Assembly (NCBI GenBank): GCA_034359265.1
Contig: CP136890.1
Span: forward strand, 89,367,501-89,431,500
Length of the DNA: 64,000 bases
Direction of reading: 5' to 3'
Source of the DNA: Canna indica
Taxonomy: Eukaryota; Streptophyta; Magnoliopsida; Zingiberales; Cannaceae
Shown here: one piece after another, positions 23,268 to 36,659 of the stretch
Numbering within the stretch: the stretch's first letter is position 1
How the letters are laid out: each line of letters starts with the position of its first letter
The notes under the pieces: model-generated
Seen by the model: the letters and a program-made list of their open reading frames with translations, nothing else
Databases searched by the model: none
What the model was told of the DNA's origin: nothing
Position numbers and translations under genes: made by a program

Positions 23268-23930
23268 TATAATAAATGATAAGATTTGTTATTTGCCGAC
23301 ACGATCGAGTCCATCAACATTTGCGTATTTTACTTGACCGACTAAAGCCGTGGATGTAAAAACCCAATTATTCGTGCTAAACTAGATGAGTCCATATGAG
23401 CCCGTTAGTTGATTACTCATCCTAAGCACGAAATACAATTACAAGTTCACCAACACCCAATCATATAGATGCATGTTAACTTAATGAGCATGAATTAATC
23501 ATCATAAACAATATGATAATAAATAGATATTACATTATATTCATCAACCATTCTCGAATATGAAATTGCAAAACACTATTCCATGGGTATATATATATTG
23601 AAAGGAGAACATTGTAGAGTTCACACTACTACAATTTGACATTTTAGCGGTAATTGTTATGACGTTTACTAGCAATTGTAAATGCTATAAATTTTTTTAC
23701 TAGAAATTAATGAATTTTCACTAGATCCATTTCGTTAAATGCTTTAGAAGCAATTTATATAATTACTGGTAAAGATAAAAATAATCACCACAATATATAT
23801 ATATAATGGCTATTAATGTAATAATTAGTATTGCTACTAAATCTTACAAATAGTTACAATGTCTTATTCAACTAATTTTCTTTAGTGGCTTTTATAATTA
23901 CCATTAAATTGATAATCATGGCATAACAAT
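23268..23930. repeat. segment paralogous to 3885-8510 without its insertions
   Basis: Matches the flanks of the small element (3923-4191) and of element 1 (4293-7978). It has a single CGA at 23306-23308 where the other copy has TGA, element, TGA. It also has CACTACTACAATTTG at about 23625, which is absent from the other copy. It is cut at 23931 by element 3. Confidence 0.85.
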
Positions 23931-24723
23931 TACTACTAGAAATATGTTATTCAGCAACGATGATCAACAACGGCCGCTCAAGTCGTTGCAATTTCTAACG
24001 GCGTTCTTACGACCGTTCGGGCCGTTGTAGATGTGATATATCTGCAACGGCTTTGTTACGGCAGCTCGAGCCGTTGTAGATATATTATCACATTAGCAAT
24101 GACTTAGTTACAACTATTGCATCAATCACTCTTTAGCCGATCGCGCGCTTGCGGCGTGAAAATAAAATACTTATCAGCAACGGCGTACTAACGGACGAGT
24201 GAGCCGTTAATGATGATGTTACTTATCAGCAATGGCGTAATAACAGACGAGTGAGTCGTTACTGATGATGTTATTTATCAGCAACGACTTTCTAATGGAT
24301 GAGTGAGTCGTTGCTGATAAGTTTATTTAACTCGACCCCGATTGCGCCCGCCCCTTCCTTCTTCTTCCTTGCTGCTACCGCCGTCAATTTCTGCCCGCCG
24401 ACACCACTCGCCGTCATCGCTCGCTCTAGGTAACTTCAGCGCCCCCTATTTATTGTAGAACCGGTTGAAATCCTAGGTTTAGGGTTTCGGCCGGCGGCCG
24501 GAGCATTGTCTAGTGTCCGACATATGTCAGACACTAGACTCCGGCGTCGAAAAAATAAGTTAATATTTAGGGTTTTTTTAAACCCTAATTTTTTTCTTTT
24601 ATTAAATCCTAATTCTAGATTAATTAAATATTTTATGGTAAATTTAGATGTTTAGATTAATTAAATGTTTAGGTTAATTTAGATGTTTAGAATAGATTAG
24701 ATTAATTTAGATAATTGTTTAAA
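23931..24723 (+). mobile_element. CACTA element 3, left end only
   Basis: The end TACTACTAGAAATATG (C to T at the first base) is followed by AGCAACGGC-type modules, a decayed TATA region (TTTATTTAAC, 24321), a GC-rich leader with TCTAGGTAACTT (possible splice donor) and then AT-rich leader sequence. It is cut by the left end of element 2 at 24724. Its right part was not found after 31068, so a rearrangement is likely. Confidence 0.8.
24508..24539. other. leader palindrome, element 3
   Basis: Arms GTCTAGTGTCCGACAT and ATGTCAGACACTAGAC pair at 15 of 16 positions. This is the position equivalent to the hairpin at 50527-50559 in element 4, with a different sequence. Confidence 0.7.
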
Positions 24724-25346
24724 CACTACTAGAAAAATGGGCATCAGCAACGGCTGATGCCGTTGCTGAAGAGCATCAGCAACGACCGAGCTGTTGCAAT
24801 GGAGCCGTGGCAGAAAATCGCGTTGCTGATAACTTAGCAACGGATCAGCAATGGCCGCTCGGGCCGTTGCTAAAAATATTATCAGCAACGGTTTTGCCAC
24901 GGACCCGGAGCCGTTGCGGATAACATTAATAGCAACGGCCGCTGAGTCCGTCGCAACGCCGTTAGTAAAATCCCGTCGCTAAGCCGTTGCTGTAGGTCAT
25001 CAGCAACGACTTTTGATACACTTTTAGCAATGGCTTTCCCACGGACGGCCGTGGGAAAGCCGTTGCTGATGATGTGAACCTGGTAACGAAAAAATTTAAA
25101 ATTTAAAATTTCCATTGATACATTGATACATTATCTGATACATAACTCATACACCCATACACTCATACACACATTTATTCACACATCACAAGTACACCAA
25201 GATATACATCAAAACAATTATATTTATATTGATAATTATCCACGATAGTATAAAAACTATTCAAATGCAAAATTGAAGTATCAATATCCAAACAAAATAA
25301 ATTAAACAAGTCCAATATCTCAGTAACAAAGTCAATATAAAAAATC

Positions 25347-26562
25347 TCACGATGACGATGGAGGATGGCCTGGATCATATGGCGGGGTCTGGAGTGCTTG
25401 AGTGTACACCAGCGTGGACTGACTCGAGGACGATGGATTAGATGATGCCGAAGAGATGCCTGCTTCGGGATGACCTGACATGTTGCGTAGCGTAGCTTGT
25501 ATATCCGCCATCATCTGACTCTGGCGCTCCATTATCTCAGTCTGACGCGCGACCGTGTCCTCTAGAGTCCTTATTCTGCTACTATGATCATAACTGGATG
25601 TAGAGGTGGACGGCCGCTCACCAGCGACCGGAGGGGTCGGTGCCCCAAGTGGCCCTAGTACGGCTCGCGCATGACCACTATCTGCGAAGCCATATACGCG
25701 GCCATGGTCCCAGCCACCTGCGGCCTCCACCCACGTTGATGCGTCAAAGTCCTCGGGGGTAACCCCGCGCTGCACCACCGTCTGGCTGTAGGTCTCCTAC
25801 TCGAGTTTGATTTTTTATTTAATATTTATCATAAAACTTAAATTATAAATATATAATGAATAATTTAAACAAATATATAGTTACTATAATGTACTCCCCC
25901 GTCCCATGTGCTCGACGGTGAGTCCGCTCAAACACCGCCATCGGGGAGGGTCGCTGGACAGTCCCGTCATCCGACACCGTCGTCTACATTTACAAAACAA
26001 ATACATTAATTAGTACACATAGTAACAAATAAAATATATAATTAAAAGATATACTTACCATACGGTTCGCGTGCACTGCAAATGCAACAGATCCGCCGGT
26101 GTGACGCGCTGCTCCCCCCGACATGCGATTTCTAGCCGCATTTCGAGAAACCTCCTGCCATCGATCCGTCGACCATATTCCCACGAGCTGGTCCCATATA
26201 TCCGGAGTAATCCAATCGGGGCCGTATCCCCGAGTCTCCGCGATGTTAGTGGTCCTAGCTCGGGCCATCGCCTGGGACCTGTTCGGCCCGCGTGGCCGCC
26301 TGCGTCTGGATGTAATATAATTCATGATATATTACCTCTCCCCAATCACGCTAATCAATCTACGTGACTCTGTGGCTGGTGGAGGCTGCCACCTGTTCGG
26401 CTCGCGTGGCCGCCTACGTTTGGATGTACTAGTCTCGGCAGTATCATCGGCATGAGGATCAGCAACAGGAGGATCAGCAGCATGAGTAAGTGTAGGAGTC
26501 TCACCGATCGGAGACTCCGAAGCTCTCCTGCGACGATAACCACGACCTGACATATCTGTCAA
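25347..26562 (-). pseudogene. CACTA accessory protein (Transposase_24-like), element 2
   Basis: Exon 1 (26562-26332: MSGRGYRRRRASESPIGET) is followed directly by a rearranged join to exon 3. Exon 2 and the start of exon 3 are missing, and about 40 bases of exon 1 (CGCGTGGCCGCCTGCG) are repeated at 26285-26325. A stretch present in elements 1 and 4 (GCGCGGTTGTCGATG) is deleted near 25890. The last exon (to 25347) is open and carries the coiled coil with EDTVARQTEIMERQSQMMAD. Confidence 0.8.
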
Positions 26563-26628
26563 ATAGACATATAATCAGATTATTGTATAAATAGTAGAGA
26601 TATATTTAATAAAATATATACTTTACAA

Positions 26629-29600
26629 TTATTCCTCATCATCTGAATAATAGTCTTCGAATTCTTCCTCTTCTTCCTCTTCTTCATCTTCTTCATCTCC
26701 AGCTTCCTCAATTTCATGATCGTCATCATCAACATATTCAACTTCTAATTGAATTGACGTTGTGTCTGCATCCTCGAGTATTGGAATAATACGATCTACA
26801 GCAGGAGGATCATCTTCTTGACAGAAACCATGTGTCATATCTGGTATCAGCTCATTTTCTCCTACTATCGGATCAATATTTCCTCTACCTTTTGTCTTAC
26901 AGACTACACGTCAATCTGCTCTATCTTTATTTCGAGCCGGATACTTCGCGTAATATACTTGTTCGGCTTGTGATGCCAATATAAAAGGCTCATTTGCTGC
27001 CAATTTAGATTTGTAATTAACCTCAACAAGTCTGAATCCAAGCAGGGAAATCATGATTCCGTAATCTCTCCAATTCTTCATCGTTGTGAATAGAGTATTT
27101 TTGCACCATCTCAATGTCAAATATTTCAATGAATTGTTCAATCTCTGGACAATTGAGTAATACATACAAGTGTGCCAAATGATACTCTTCCTCGCTTAAG
27201 TGTCGAGATGGACGAGAACCAAAAGCACAACCAGAGTGACAAAATATATTTAAATGTCCATCTGAATGTCGAACACCCCCCGTCGTCGTTACGTGGAAGA
27301 TGATCAAATCTTGTCTGTACTGTCGATTCAAAGTAAAATGAGCAGAATATTGAAATTTCTTGGATGATATACGATTCAGATATTGATCCTTCAACAGCTG
27401 CGGTGTTCTTTACTTTTTTCTTCAGACGATTCATGTATCTTTCAAATAAGTACATCCACCGATATTGAACGGGGCCACCAACTCGTGCCTCGTATGCCAA
27501 GTGTATCGGTAGATGCTCCATCGAGTCAAAAAATGCAGGAGGGAAAAACTGCTCCAGCTTGCATATGATTTCAACAATATTATTTTCAATTGTTGACATA
27601 TCTTCGACTCGAAGGACATTTGCACAGATGTTTCTAAAAAAACATACTTAATTCAGTCAACGGACCCCAAATATTATCAGGTAGAAGATCTCGAAATGCG
27701 ATCGGAAGTAATCTCTGCATGAATACATGACAATCATGGCTCTTCATCCCTGATATTTTGCAATCATCGACGTTCACACATCGAGATAAGTTTGAAGCAT
27801 ATCCATCGGGTAATCTGAGTTCTTTTACCCATTGACAAACATCTTCGATCTGTTGTTTATTTAACACATATAGGGCCTTCGGTTTCAGATATCGTCCGTT
27901 GACCTCTTGTAACTCCAACTCTGGTCTTTTACAAAGTATTTTCAGATCATGTCGGGCTTTGACATTATCTTTAGTTTTTCCAGAAATATCCATCAAAGTG
28001 TTGAAAATATTATCAAACACATTTTTTTCAATGTGCATGACATCTAAATTATGTCCAATCAATAATGAACTCCAATAGGGCAATTCCCAAAAGATACTTT
28101 TTTTCACCAAGTTGTGTGTTTGGCCAAAACCTGACACTCTTTCATTGCGACCAAATACTATATCTGGAAGTGCTGAAACACGTGCTAACTTTTGTTCACC
28201 AGACAACATCGGTGGTGGCCCATCTCTTTCGACTCTGCCCTTAGTAAATTTTTTACGATTCCTTGGATACTGATGATTAACCGGTAGGAATCGACGATGA
28301 CAATCAAAGAATGAGATTTTTCGTCCGTTCTGAAGACTGATTGATTTAGAGTGTTCCATACAATACGAACAAGAGAGTCGGCCGTGAGTGCTCCAACCCG
28401 ACAACATGCCATACGCGGGGAAATCATTGATTGTCCACAAGACCGCGGCCTTTAAATTGAAGTTTTGCTTCCGATGACAATCATAAGTGACAGCTCCCTC
28501 AGTCCACAATGTTTTCAATTCATCTATCAAGGGTCTGAGGAATATGTCAATTTCTTTTCGCGGACCCTTAGGACCCGGAATAATCATCGAAAGATAAATA
28601 AATTCATCTTTCATGCACATTGACGGTGACAAATTATAAACTGTCAGCAGCACTGGCCAAACTGAATAAGGAGTTGCAGAATGTCCAAACGGATTAAAAC
28701 CATCTGTGCACAATCCCAATATGATATTTCTAGTATCCCTAGCAAATGAAGGATAACATGTATCCAAATATTTCCATGCTTCACTGTCAGATGGATGAGT
28801 CATTACTGTATCATCACGACTTCTTGCATGCCAACTCATGTAGGGGGCTGTCTTTTCCGACATGAATAATCTTTGAAACCTCGGTGTTAGTGAAAAATAC
28901 CGAAGCACCTTAAACGGGATATTTTTCTGTCGGACCGATTTCTTCTCCTTGTAACGAGGGTGTTGACATACAGGGCATTTATCCAACTGCACATTTTCTT
29001 TATAATATAAAATGCAGTTATTTTGGCACGCGTGTATTTTTTCGTACCCAAGCCCCAATTTTCTCATTAGCTTTTTAGTCTTATAAAAAGTTGGCTCAAA
29101 CTTGTTATCAGTAGGCAGCATTCCATTAATCAATCCAGCAATCCGATCATACGCAACTCCGCTGATATTACAATCGGCCTTGATGTTTAAGAGCTGTGTC
29201 ATTGCTGAAAACCTAGTGTATTTAGGACAATTCTCATACAAAGGTTCATCAGTAGTTTTCAACATCTCGTAAAATTCTACAGCTTCTTTATTCGGTAATT
29301 CAATCTCTACCGCAGTTTGTACTTCTGTGATATCAACCGCTGTAGTATCTGGTGGGACTGATGTCTAAAGAACTGGCCGATCAACATTATCATTCAGGTG
29401 GAATTGACCCCCAAGACTATCAAGTATCATAGTTCTATAGGGATTACATTGACCGGATGAAGAAGCACCAGCAGAGGAAGCTTCACCATATGTCTGAACG
29501 ACAGGATTGCTCGACATCCCGACTTCACGTGACTCCCCGTGACAAGTCCATAGAAAATATCTTGGTGCAAATCCTTTGGTATATAGATGCAGAGTGACAG

Positions 29601-29805
29601 TCTCCCGATCCAAAAATCGTCCATTCGAACAAATGCGGCACGGACATCGGATTTGATCACCCATGCTAACGAAATTCTGATTCGAATAGGCGAAATTTAG
29701 GAAGTACGTTACGCCTAATCGAAACTCATTCGTTAAAGCTCCACGATCAAGACGTCGGTACATCCAACTTCGATCAGCCGACATGATTCTGTCAATCAAT
29801 GACAT
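26629..29805 (-). pseudogene. TNP2 (CACTA) transposase, element 2
   Basis: This copy keeps the ATG (29805, MSLIDRIMSADRSWMYRRLD). Order: transposase-associated N-terminal domain, Transposase_21 (KLGLGYEKIHACQNNCILYY, KCPVCQHPRY), DUF4218-like, DUF4216-like and an acidic tail. Lesions against element 4: CAG to TAG at 29365-29367, one extra T near 27634, one extra G near 27276, a deletion of roughly 330 bases near 27030 (after WIQT), and TGG to TGA at 26911-26913. It would cut and paste CACTA ends if intact, and it is dead as it stands. Confidence 0.93.
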
Positions 29806-29849
29806 TTTATTTGGTTAATGTCTTTAGGTGAGATTCTCCTATTCCATTC

Positions 29850-30057
29850 GGGATTTATGTTATTCGTACTGCACTTACGTTTTCATTTTAACTGTTAACT
29901 AATTATTCTAAATTTCGGCAGCATCTCCCTACAGTTCTCCGAATACGCATATCATCTGGGCGCGTATCGGAGAACAAGAGAGATGTTGCCGAAATTTAGA
30001 ATAATTAGTTAACAGTTAAAATAAAAACGTAAGTGTAGTACAAATAACTATATTCCC
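29850..30057. other. long inverted repeat (hairpin) before TNP2, element 2
   Basis: Arms contain GTACTGCACTTACG and AAAACGTAAGTGTAGTAC, with a loop-side pair GTTCTCCGAATACGC and GCGTATCGGAGAAC. It lies directly upstream of the TNP2 start codon. Confidence 0.88.
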
Positions 30058-30763
30058 AAATTGTCCAATCAGGGACAATTCAAGAATTGTACGTCGTATA
30101 AAAGATCATCTACTTCTTTTACACGAACATACAATCCCCGAACGGATCTAAGGTTTTGCTAAATCATATCCGACTCGTCGATGCGTACGTGAAACATATC
30201 AACTCGTCGGATGGATGATTATTTTCTAAATGTTTCGAGACAGTTCGAGTCCATATTGGACGATTTCGGTGCGCGTCCGAAGTGCACGATTCCGGCGCGC
30301 ATCCGAATTGGATAATTCCGAAATTAATCTAAACCCTAAAAATTATTCTAACAAATTAAACAATTAATCTAAATAATTAATCTAAATAATTAATTAACAA
30401 TTAAAAAACAATAAAAAACAATAAAAAAAATATTATTAAACTACAAATTCCGTCGCTGGAGTCAGGTGGACTCCGGCGTCGGCGTACAGTGGCCGGACAC
30501 ACTGTCCGGCCAATGTACAAGGTCCGGCGGCGGCCATCGGCCGACCGCCGCCGGCCGAAACCCTATTTTTAGGGTTTCGGTCGGATTTTCTATCGGCCGC
30601 AACGGGAAGAGACGGCCGGCCGGAGGGCACATACCTGACAGTGTCGGCAGCAGCGGGAGGCATCGTCGGCGTCGGCAGCGGCGGTGAGAGGCAGGAGAGG
30701 AGGCGGCGGCGGCAGCAGCGGGAGGAAGAAGGGGGGCGGGCGCGATCTGCGACCTATATAAAC

Positions 30764-30772
30764 TTATCAGCA
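30764..30772 (-). promoter_or_regulatory. CACTA transposase TATA box, element 2
   Basis: The minus strand reads GTTTATATAGG immediately inside the hairpin array (30773-31060). Confidence 0.65.
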
Positions 30773-31068
30773 ACGGCTCACTCGCCCGTTAGAAAGCCGT
30801 TGCTGATAAGTTATCATCAGCAATGGCTCACTTGTCCGTTAGCAAGCCGTTGCTAATAAGTTATCATCTGCAACGGCTCACTTGTCCGTTAGAAAGCCGT
30901 TGCTGATAATTAACATCATCAGCAACGGCTCGCATGTCCGTTAGAAAGCCGTTGCAGATACAACATATCTGCAACGGCTCGAGCAGCCGTAAGAATGCCG
31001 TTGCAAATAGCAACGGCTTGAGCGGCCGTTGCTGATAGCCGTTGCTGAAGACCAAGTTTCTAGTAGTG

Positions 31069-33032
31069 TCGTCTTCATCGAGGTTACCTTGATATCCGAT
31101 CAAGGTGAGTGGTTAGTGTGATTGTGAAGGGAGGCGGGTGGCGGACCCTAGGAGTTTTGAAATCGAGTTCTTTTGTGAGTTTCTTGTTGATCGTCGTGTT
31201 TTCTCATGTTGGACTCTAAATGATTGATGTACCTGTGATCTCATGTTTTAAATCGTGGTTTCTTTGTGTTTTATGGGCTGGACGAGAAGAAGAAAAAGGG
31301 GAAAGGTCATGCCGAAAATTTCCCCAATTTCCTCGATCGTCTTGCAACTCATGGATTGTTTATGTTCGTTATATTTTAGATCTTTGGATTGATGCTTGCG
31401 TTGTTGTCGTAAACATGCCCACTTTTCCCAGAGGGCTCGGTCGAGCAAGGTATTACCTTGCTTGAGTCAGCTGAGCAAGGGCAAGGGTGGAAAAGTCAGG
31501 ACTGTTCGTATTAATATGCTAGGTTTCATGTTATGTTGTCTTGATTCACACTTACATGCTTAGTTTTAGGTTGAAATTATATTATATGATTGTTGTTCAT
31601 CTTAGGACTGGTTAGTAACTATAGATCTATGTTCTCATGGTTATGGAAATGTTCTTACTAATGCATACATGGATAGGTTTGTTATGGCATATGAATTAAA
31701 GGAAAGGTTTCATTAATTTTCAGATATTATGTTCAATCATTGCTATGTATATTGCATGTTCCTTATCGATTTAATTAATGGAATTTATTCTCTTTAATTC
31801 GGCTTTCACATGGTAATTGTTGTTCATGATTATTTTTGGCAAGTGTCGTTGACAATAGTAGATCGAGCATTTATCTATAGTCGGTAAATTCTAACAACTC
31901 TAGAAAGAATGGTTTCGGTACCTAGCAGTGACATTTAACCTAGAGACAAAGTACACTTACTAGGTTCTACACCTAGGGATAGTTAGCGGATATCAATATC
32001 CTAGTAGTGCGACCCGAGGGGGAGGGTCGGACATGGGCAATGCCCGGAAAGCAAAACACAGGAAAACTTGCACAACCTAGTTCTGGTTGTGGTTGAGATG
32101 GTCTATTGAGGAGTGTCATTAGCCGAACGGCTACCACACCACTAAGTGGTTTATAGGGTCTTGAGATTGCACCAGCGGGCCCGCTAGGTGTTAGACCCGA
32201 GTGGCGAAGGGTCTTGAGATTCCGTTAGTGGGCCACATTGACAGTAGACCCGAGTTGGGTGGGACTAGCTATCCCTAACCCGGAGGATTCCTGAGGCTAG
32301 TGGCCATCCTAGTCGACGGATCTGAGACATGAAAGTTCATATTGAGATGCCCTTATGGGCTGGTTTTGGGTAGGCCGACCGGCCTGGTTATGTAGAAGGA
32401 AGAACCGAACCTTCCATCTATAATTTTTAGGCCATTAGCGGCCGAGCTAGTGAAATGGATAAGGGCCCGAGAGGTCAATTCATCCATTCTTCTGTCTTGG
32501 CAAACTGATTAACTTCTGTGGTGTGATCATATTTTAATTCCTTATTCGTATCATACCTTGTATATGTTATCTTGCTGAGGTTTTAAGTGGAGGTTCGAAA
32601 GAACCGCTCACTGAGTTCCTCGTGAACTCATGGTTTATTTATTGTTGTTTTGCAGAGCCCGACCAGTGAGGTACGGCTTGGTGGCATGGCGCGCAGGAGG
32701 GCAGACGTGGGTGCAAATCTCGTAGTTGGCAGCTTTATAGTTGTAGTCATGGTTGAGTAGAGTCTTGTGTATGCACTAAGTTGGTTATGTAAAACATGGA
32801 GATGTTTCTTTGCAAACCTTTAGATGTTTATTGAAAACCTTGTGATGTTTTCGAACTTGGTTTGGTTAAACTATTTTCAATAACTAATAAAGTTTGGTAC
32901 TGTTGCTTTTGTTTACGATTTCCATGTCGGTATGGTTGTGTTTTATGAGTCATTGGTCAGTGCATATGGTAGGCTTCGGGGTACTGGGACGTACCCTGGC
33001 CGGTCACGCGTACCCTGAGTTGGGGCATGACA
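31069..33032 (-). repeat. partial LTR, inverted, same superfamily as the two solo LTRs
   Basis: The minus strand starts TGTCATGCCCCAACTC at 33032 and shares blocks with the solo LTRs, for example CGACCGGCCAGG-like sequence near the start and GGCATGACCTTTCCCCTTTT near 31300. Identity is patchy, so it is a related but distinct family member. The last several hundred bases are missing where CACTA element 2 ends at 31068. No gene is seen inside. Confidence 0.75.
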
Positions 33033-33882
33033 TTTTTCCTTTGAATGGGGCAGATATATTCGTGTGTGTGTTGAAATTAACTTGGATTTGCCTATACGGC
33101 AGGGCATTTGGATTTTTGTTGATGAGAAAGAACTTTTTCAATAAGTTGTTTATGAGAATCTTCGCATTATATGTTTTCAGTGTGGCATTGTTGGCCACCG
33201 TGATATAAATTGTCCTATTGTTTTACAACGTCAAAATTCTTCTATGCTTCCTGGTGATGATTCTTTGAATGTTAGTTCTTTTGTCCCGCTTGATTCTTCT
33301 GTCTGTAAGGAGTCTTATCGGACAAGCAATTTAAATACCTCCTATAATGTTGTCGTGGATCCTATCCCTGAACCGGCTTGTGGTCCTTGGATCCAAGTTC
33401 AATGTTGATAATACTGTAGATGAAGTCCTCAAAGTGTGTGCGCTCTCCTTCTGTTACTAGGGAAAGTCGTGCTCAGGCTGGGGAGGATTCCAGGATCCAT
33501 GTGGACCACAATCGTTAGGGTAGTAGCAGGGTTGATTCGGCTCCAAGGAATAGCCGTTATGATGCACCTAAATGTCACAACTCTGATCTGCCTAAACCTC
33601 CTATTAGACCTAATCGTTCTATGGTGCCTCCTAATTTGAGTAAAATATTCCTAAGAATTCCAATTCTAACATTAATTTGGATTCTCAATCTCAGGATATT
33701 GTTCCCGTTAACTCCAAAGATTTTTATAATTCTCAAATTCAATTCCAAGTGTTGATTATCTTGTTGAAAATAATAACATGGATCAAGATTTTGATAATAA
33801 TATTAAGTCAAATCCTATATAATGACGAAACTTTTTCTTTCATTCCCCCCTTCATCTAAATCACTTGAAGAGCTTCCTGGTC
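33033..33882 (+). pseudogene. LINE ORF1 remnant with zinc knuckle
   Basis: One frame reads EINLDLPIRQGIWIFVDEKE, LFQ, stop, VVYENLRIICFQCGIVGHRD and INCPIVL. The CFQCGIVGHRDINC motif is the CCHC knuckle found after the DUF4283 region in plant LINE ORF1 proteins. It is truncated on the left by the inverted LTR and interrupted on the right by the solo LTR. It seems to continue after 36421 to about 36540. Confidence 0.7.
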
Positions 33883-36420
33883 TGTCACACCCCGACTGAG
33901 GGTAGTGTGACCGGCCAGGGCCCACATCCTGCCCTGTAGCCTACTATCTACACTAACATCGAGAAACCAAAACATATCGACTGAAAAAAATTTAACATAC
34001 TTTATAAAAAGTTTTCAAGTCACAATAAATAAGTTTTTCAAAACAAGAAGAAACATCAACATCAAATCTAATTGGTCAAATATCAAGTTTTACAATTCTT
34101 TTCAATTACAACCGCCAGTGTAGAAATAAAACCAACATAACTAGGACTAGTCTAAGACTCATGGACGCCGCTACGAGATATGACACCGTCTCCCGCCCAC
34201 CAGCTGCACCATGCCGATCCCAAGCTACTGCTCATGCTCTACAAAATAGAAATAATCTGTGAGTCCACTTGGGACTCAGTGAGTGGCTCAAATGAACGTC
34301 CACATAAGCCTCAGTCATGCATATCTATCATACAAGGCAATAAAAGAATGTGCAAGGAGGTAAAGTGATTTCTAATGCATCTACAAACCCTCAATGGATC
34401 CATCAGTATCAACTACATATAATAACCTGTCACCTCGGCTTAGCAAACCTCTGGCATTCAGCCCTTGGGCTTACTCAAAACAATGTATTCCGGCTACCGC
34501 CGTTCCTACCATATCAGGTAGTATCATACTGGCCATCGGCCGCATCATCTAAAGATGAAATCAAACAATGCCGGGCCGTCGACTAGGATGACCACTAGTC
34601 TCCGGACACCGTCTGGGGTAAGGATAGCTAGTCCCACCCAACTGGAGTCTGGCACCTAGCGGGACTGCTGGTGCACCTCTAGACCCAACTGGCCGAGCTG
34701 AGCGTTGGTCATTTCCGACCTCCTTGATCCTCGGCGGACCATCTCATGCACATTACACAAACATCATCCTAGGGTTTCTATATATATAAACACTTCGGAC
34801 CCTTGCCCGTAACTAGCCATGTCCAACTACATGGTCAACAATTCATGCTGCCCCTTTCAGTATACGAGTACGTACAATTCTCTAGGTGTCCAGAAAACAT
34901 ACAAGCAGTTATAGAAGTATTATCGTCTCATCTCTAAGTTTTCATAAATGTACTATGAACACTAGTGACACCTTACATGTTACATAGCCTTCTACGCTGA
35001 CTAAGGTGAGAATTCTCATGAGTCAACCTTGGGATATCACCCAAAAACAGTTAGGGCAACATGCACAATCTAAAGAAAATACTCAATTAATACATCATTC
35101 ATCATATATAACCATAATACACATGCCTAACAATTCTTATACTACTTTAGGAATATTAGCTCAATAAGGAGCAACTAATTAACATGGCAAGGTGGTAATA
35201 AATTTAAATAACATGTATGAATTATAAAACATGGTAACCTTGTCATCATCCAAGTTTAAGAAATCAAATGCTAAGTAAGGTCACAATCTAGCATTTCTCA
35301 ATTAAGCTACTTACTAAGTTTGGTGTCCTTCCTAAGTATTGCCATATCCCTATGTGATCCTTAAGATCATGAAATTTCCATCTAAAGCAAGTCTCTCCTC
35401 CTTCCCCCATCCTTGGCCGAACCATGAGCAAGGGAAACCTTGCTCGGCCAAAGTCCTTGGGTGGGGAAAGGTGGAGGAGACCTTAGCTACGCTTTGCATC
35501 TTCAATTCTACATACATTTTAAATGCCAATAATCAACTTATCCTTCCCTTCACCCTTAGCCGAACCCCCTTCATGAATCTTAGAGTTCATTCAGCCACTT
35601 CAAGGGGCTTTAGAGGGAGACATTCTTCATGTTACGCAAGGAGTTCAAAGGATTAAATCAAAACAGTGGTATAGGGCATCTAAGGGCCTTCTCGCCGTCA
35701 AGGGAATCGGAGAAAATTTCGGCATGACCTTTCCCCTTTTACCATGACTCGGCAGCCCCTAAAATACTCAAATCGATGGTTAAAAACAGCGAGATCCGAC
35801 AAGAACATCATAAAACAGTGAGTACCTATCGTTGAAATCATAGATCGTTGGAAAAACGCGAGAACTCAACCTAGCATCTAGGGTTCAGCCACCCGCCTCC
35901 CCCAAACTATTAAAGCCTTAACCACCCATCTTTTTAAGAAGATAAAACAGTGAGGAAGAAGATCCCCACGTCCTCGAAGTGATCGGCTCCGGCAATGGCA
36001 AGATCTCCGACCAAGAATCCGGGTAGTGCCTCCCCTTTTTCCTTGCTCCTCCTCTTTCTCCCTTGCTGCCTTGTGCGGCTCAATGAATGAGCCACACGAT
36101 TGCAAGATGAGGGTTTTAACCCCTCATCTAGCTTTCCAGATGAGGCCTCTTGACTCACTTAACTCGCACTCAAATCTCGACTAAACCCGAACTCAACTTA
36201 ATTGGGTTCCGACTCAAACCATAATATGACTCGAGTTAACTTAATTTAAGGTATGATTTTATAAAAGGAAAGTTAATTATCCAAATATACTTCATGATTC
36301 ATTAGCCGAGTCATACCTTTTCACTCGAGGCGATCTTGAGGCTCGACTCGACTACCCCTGGGTCCGACGCGCTGCACCAAAAATTGATTTTATACTATGA
36401 AACTTTTTCCGAGTCTTGCA
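33883..36420 (+). repeat. solo LTR 1, 2538 bp
   Basis: Starts TGTCACACCCCGACTG and ends GAGTCTTGCA, so TG...CA. It is flanked by the perfect 5-base TSD TGGTC at 33878-33882 and 36421-36425. No internal retroelement sequence remains, so it is a solo LTR. It is about the same length as solo LTR 2 and very similar to it. Short frames inside are not supported as genes. The TGTCACACC start is typical of some large plant gypsy elements, but lineage is not shown here. Confidence 0.92.
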
Positions 36421-36659
36421 TGGTCAACTTAAGGTTGTGATCGATTCAGGCCTCTACTCCTTCCACTCTAGCAGTTCTCCCCCTACTAAAGTTTCTAGAA
36501 AGAAACCCTCTAAACCAAAACCGATCGAGTATCCAATCCGTCGACACCTCGGCCGAGGTCCAAACGGTCGAACAAAGTATCAACCACTACAACAAAAGTC
36601 TCAATTAGAGACAATTATTTATAAACATATAACTATTCGTCTCTAAATATAAGATTTAG

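Larger units (their letters stand above)
24724..31068 (-). mobile_element. CACTA element 2, nearly full length
   Basis: Both ends are intact: CACTACTAGAAAAATGGGCA on the left and the complement of CACTACTAGAAACTTGG on the right. Genes are on the minus strand (TNP2 then accessory gene). The flanking triplets differ (AAA and TCG), and the flanks are different elements, so sequence was probably lost or exchanged beside it after insertion. TNP2 and the accessory gene both carry lesions. Confidence 0.92.

Noticed and set aside
32894..33208. 104-residue plus-strand frame with hydrophobic stretches
   Set aside because: It spans the boundary of the inverted LTR and the LINE remnant; the LINE zinc knuckle is in another frame.
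35339..36158. Several short frames inside solo LTR 1 (and the same ones in solo LTR 2)
   Set aside because: They lie inside non-coding LTRs and are not kept in the same length between the two copies.
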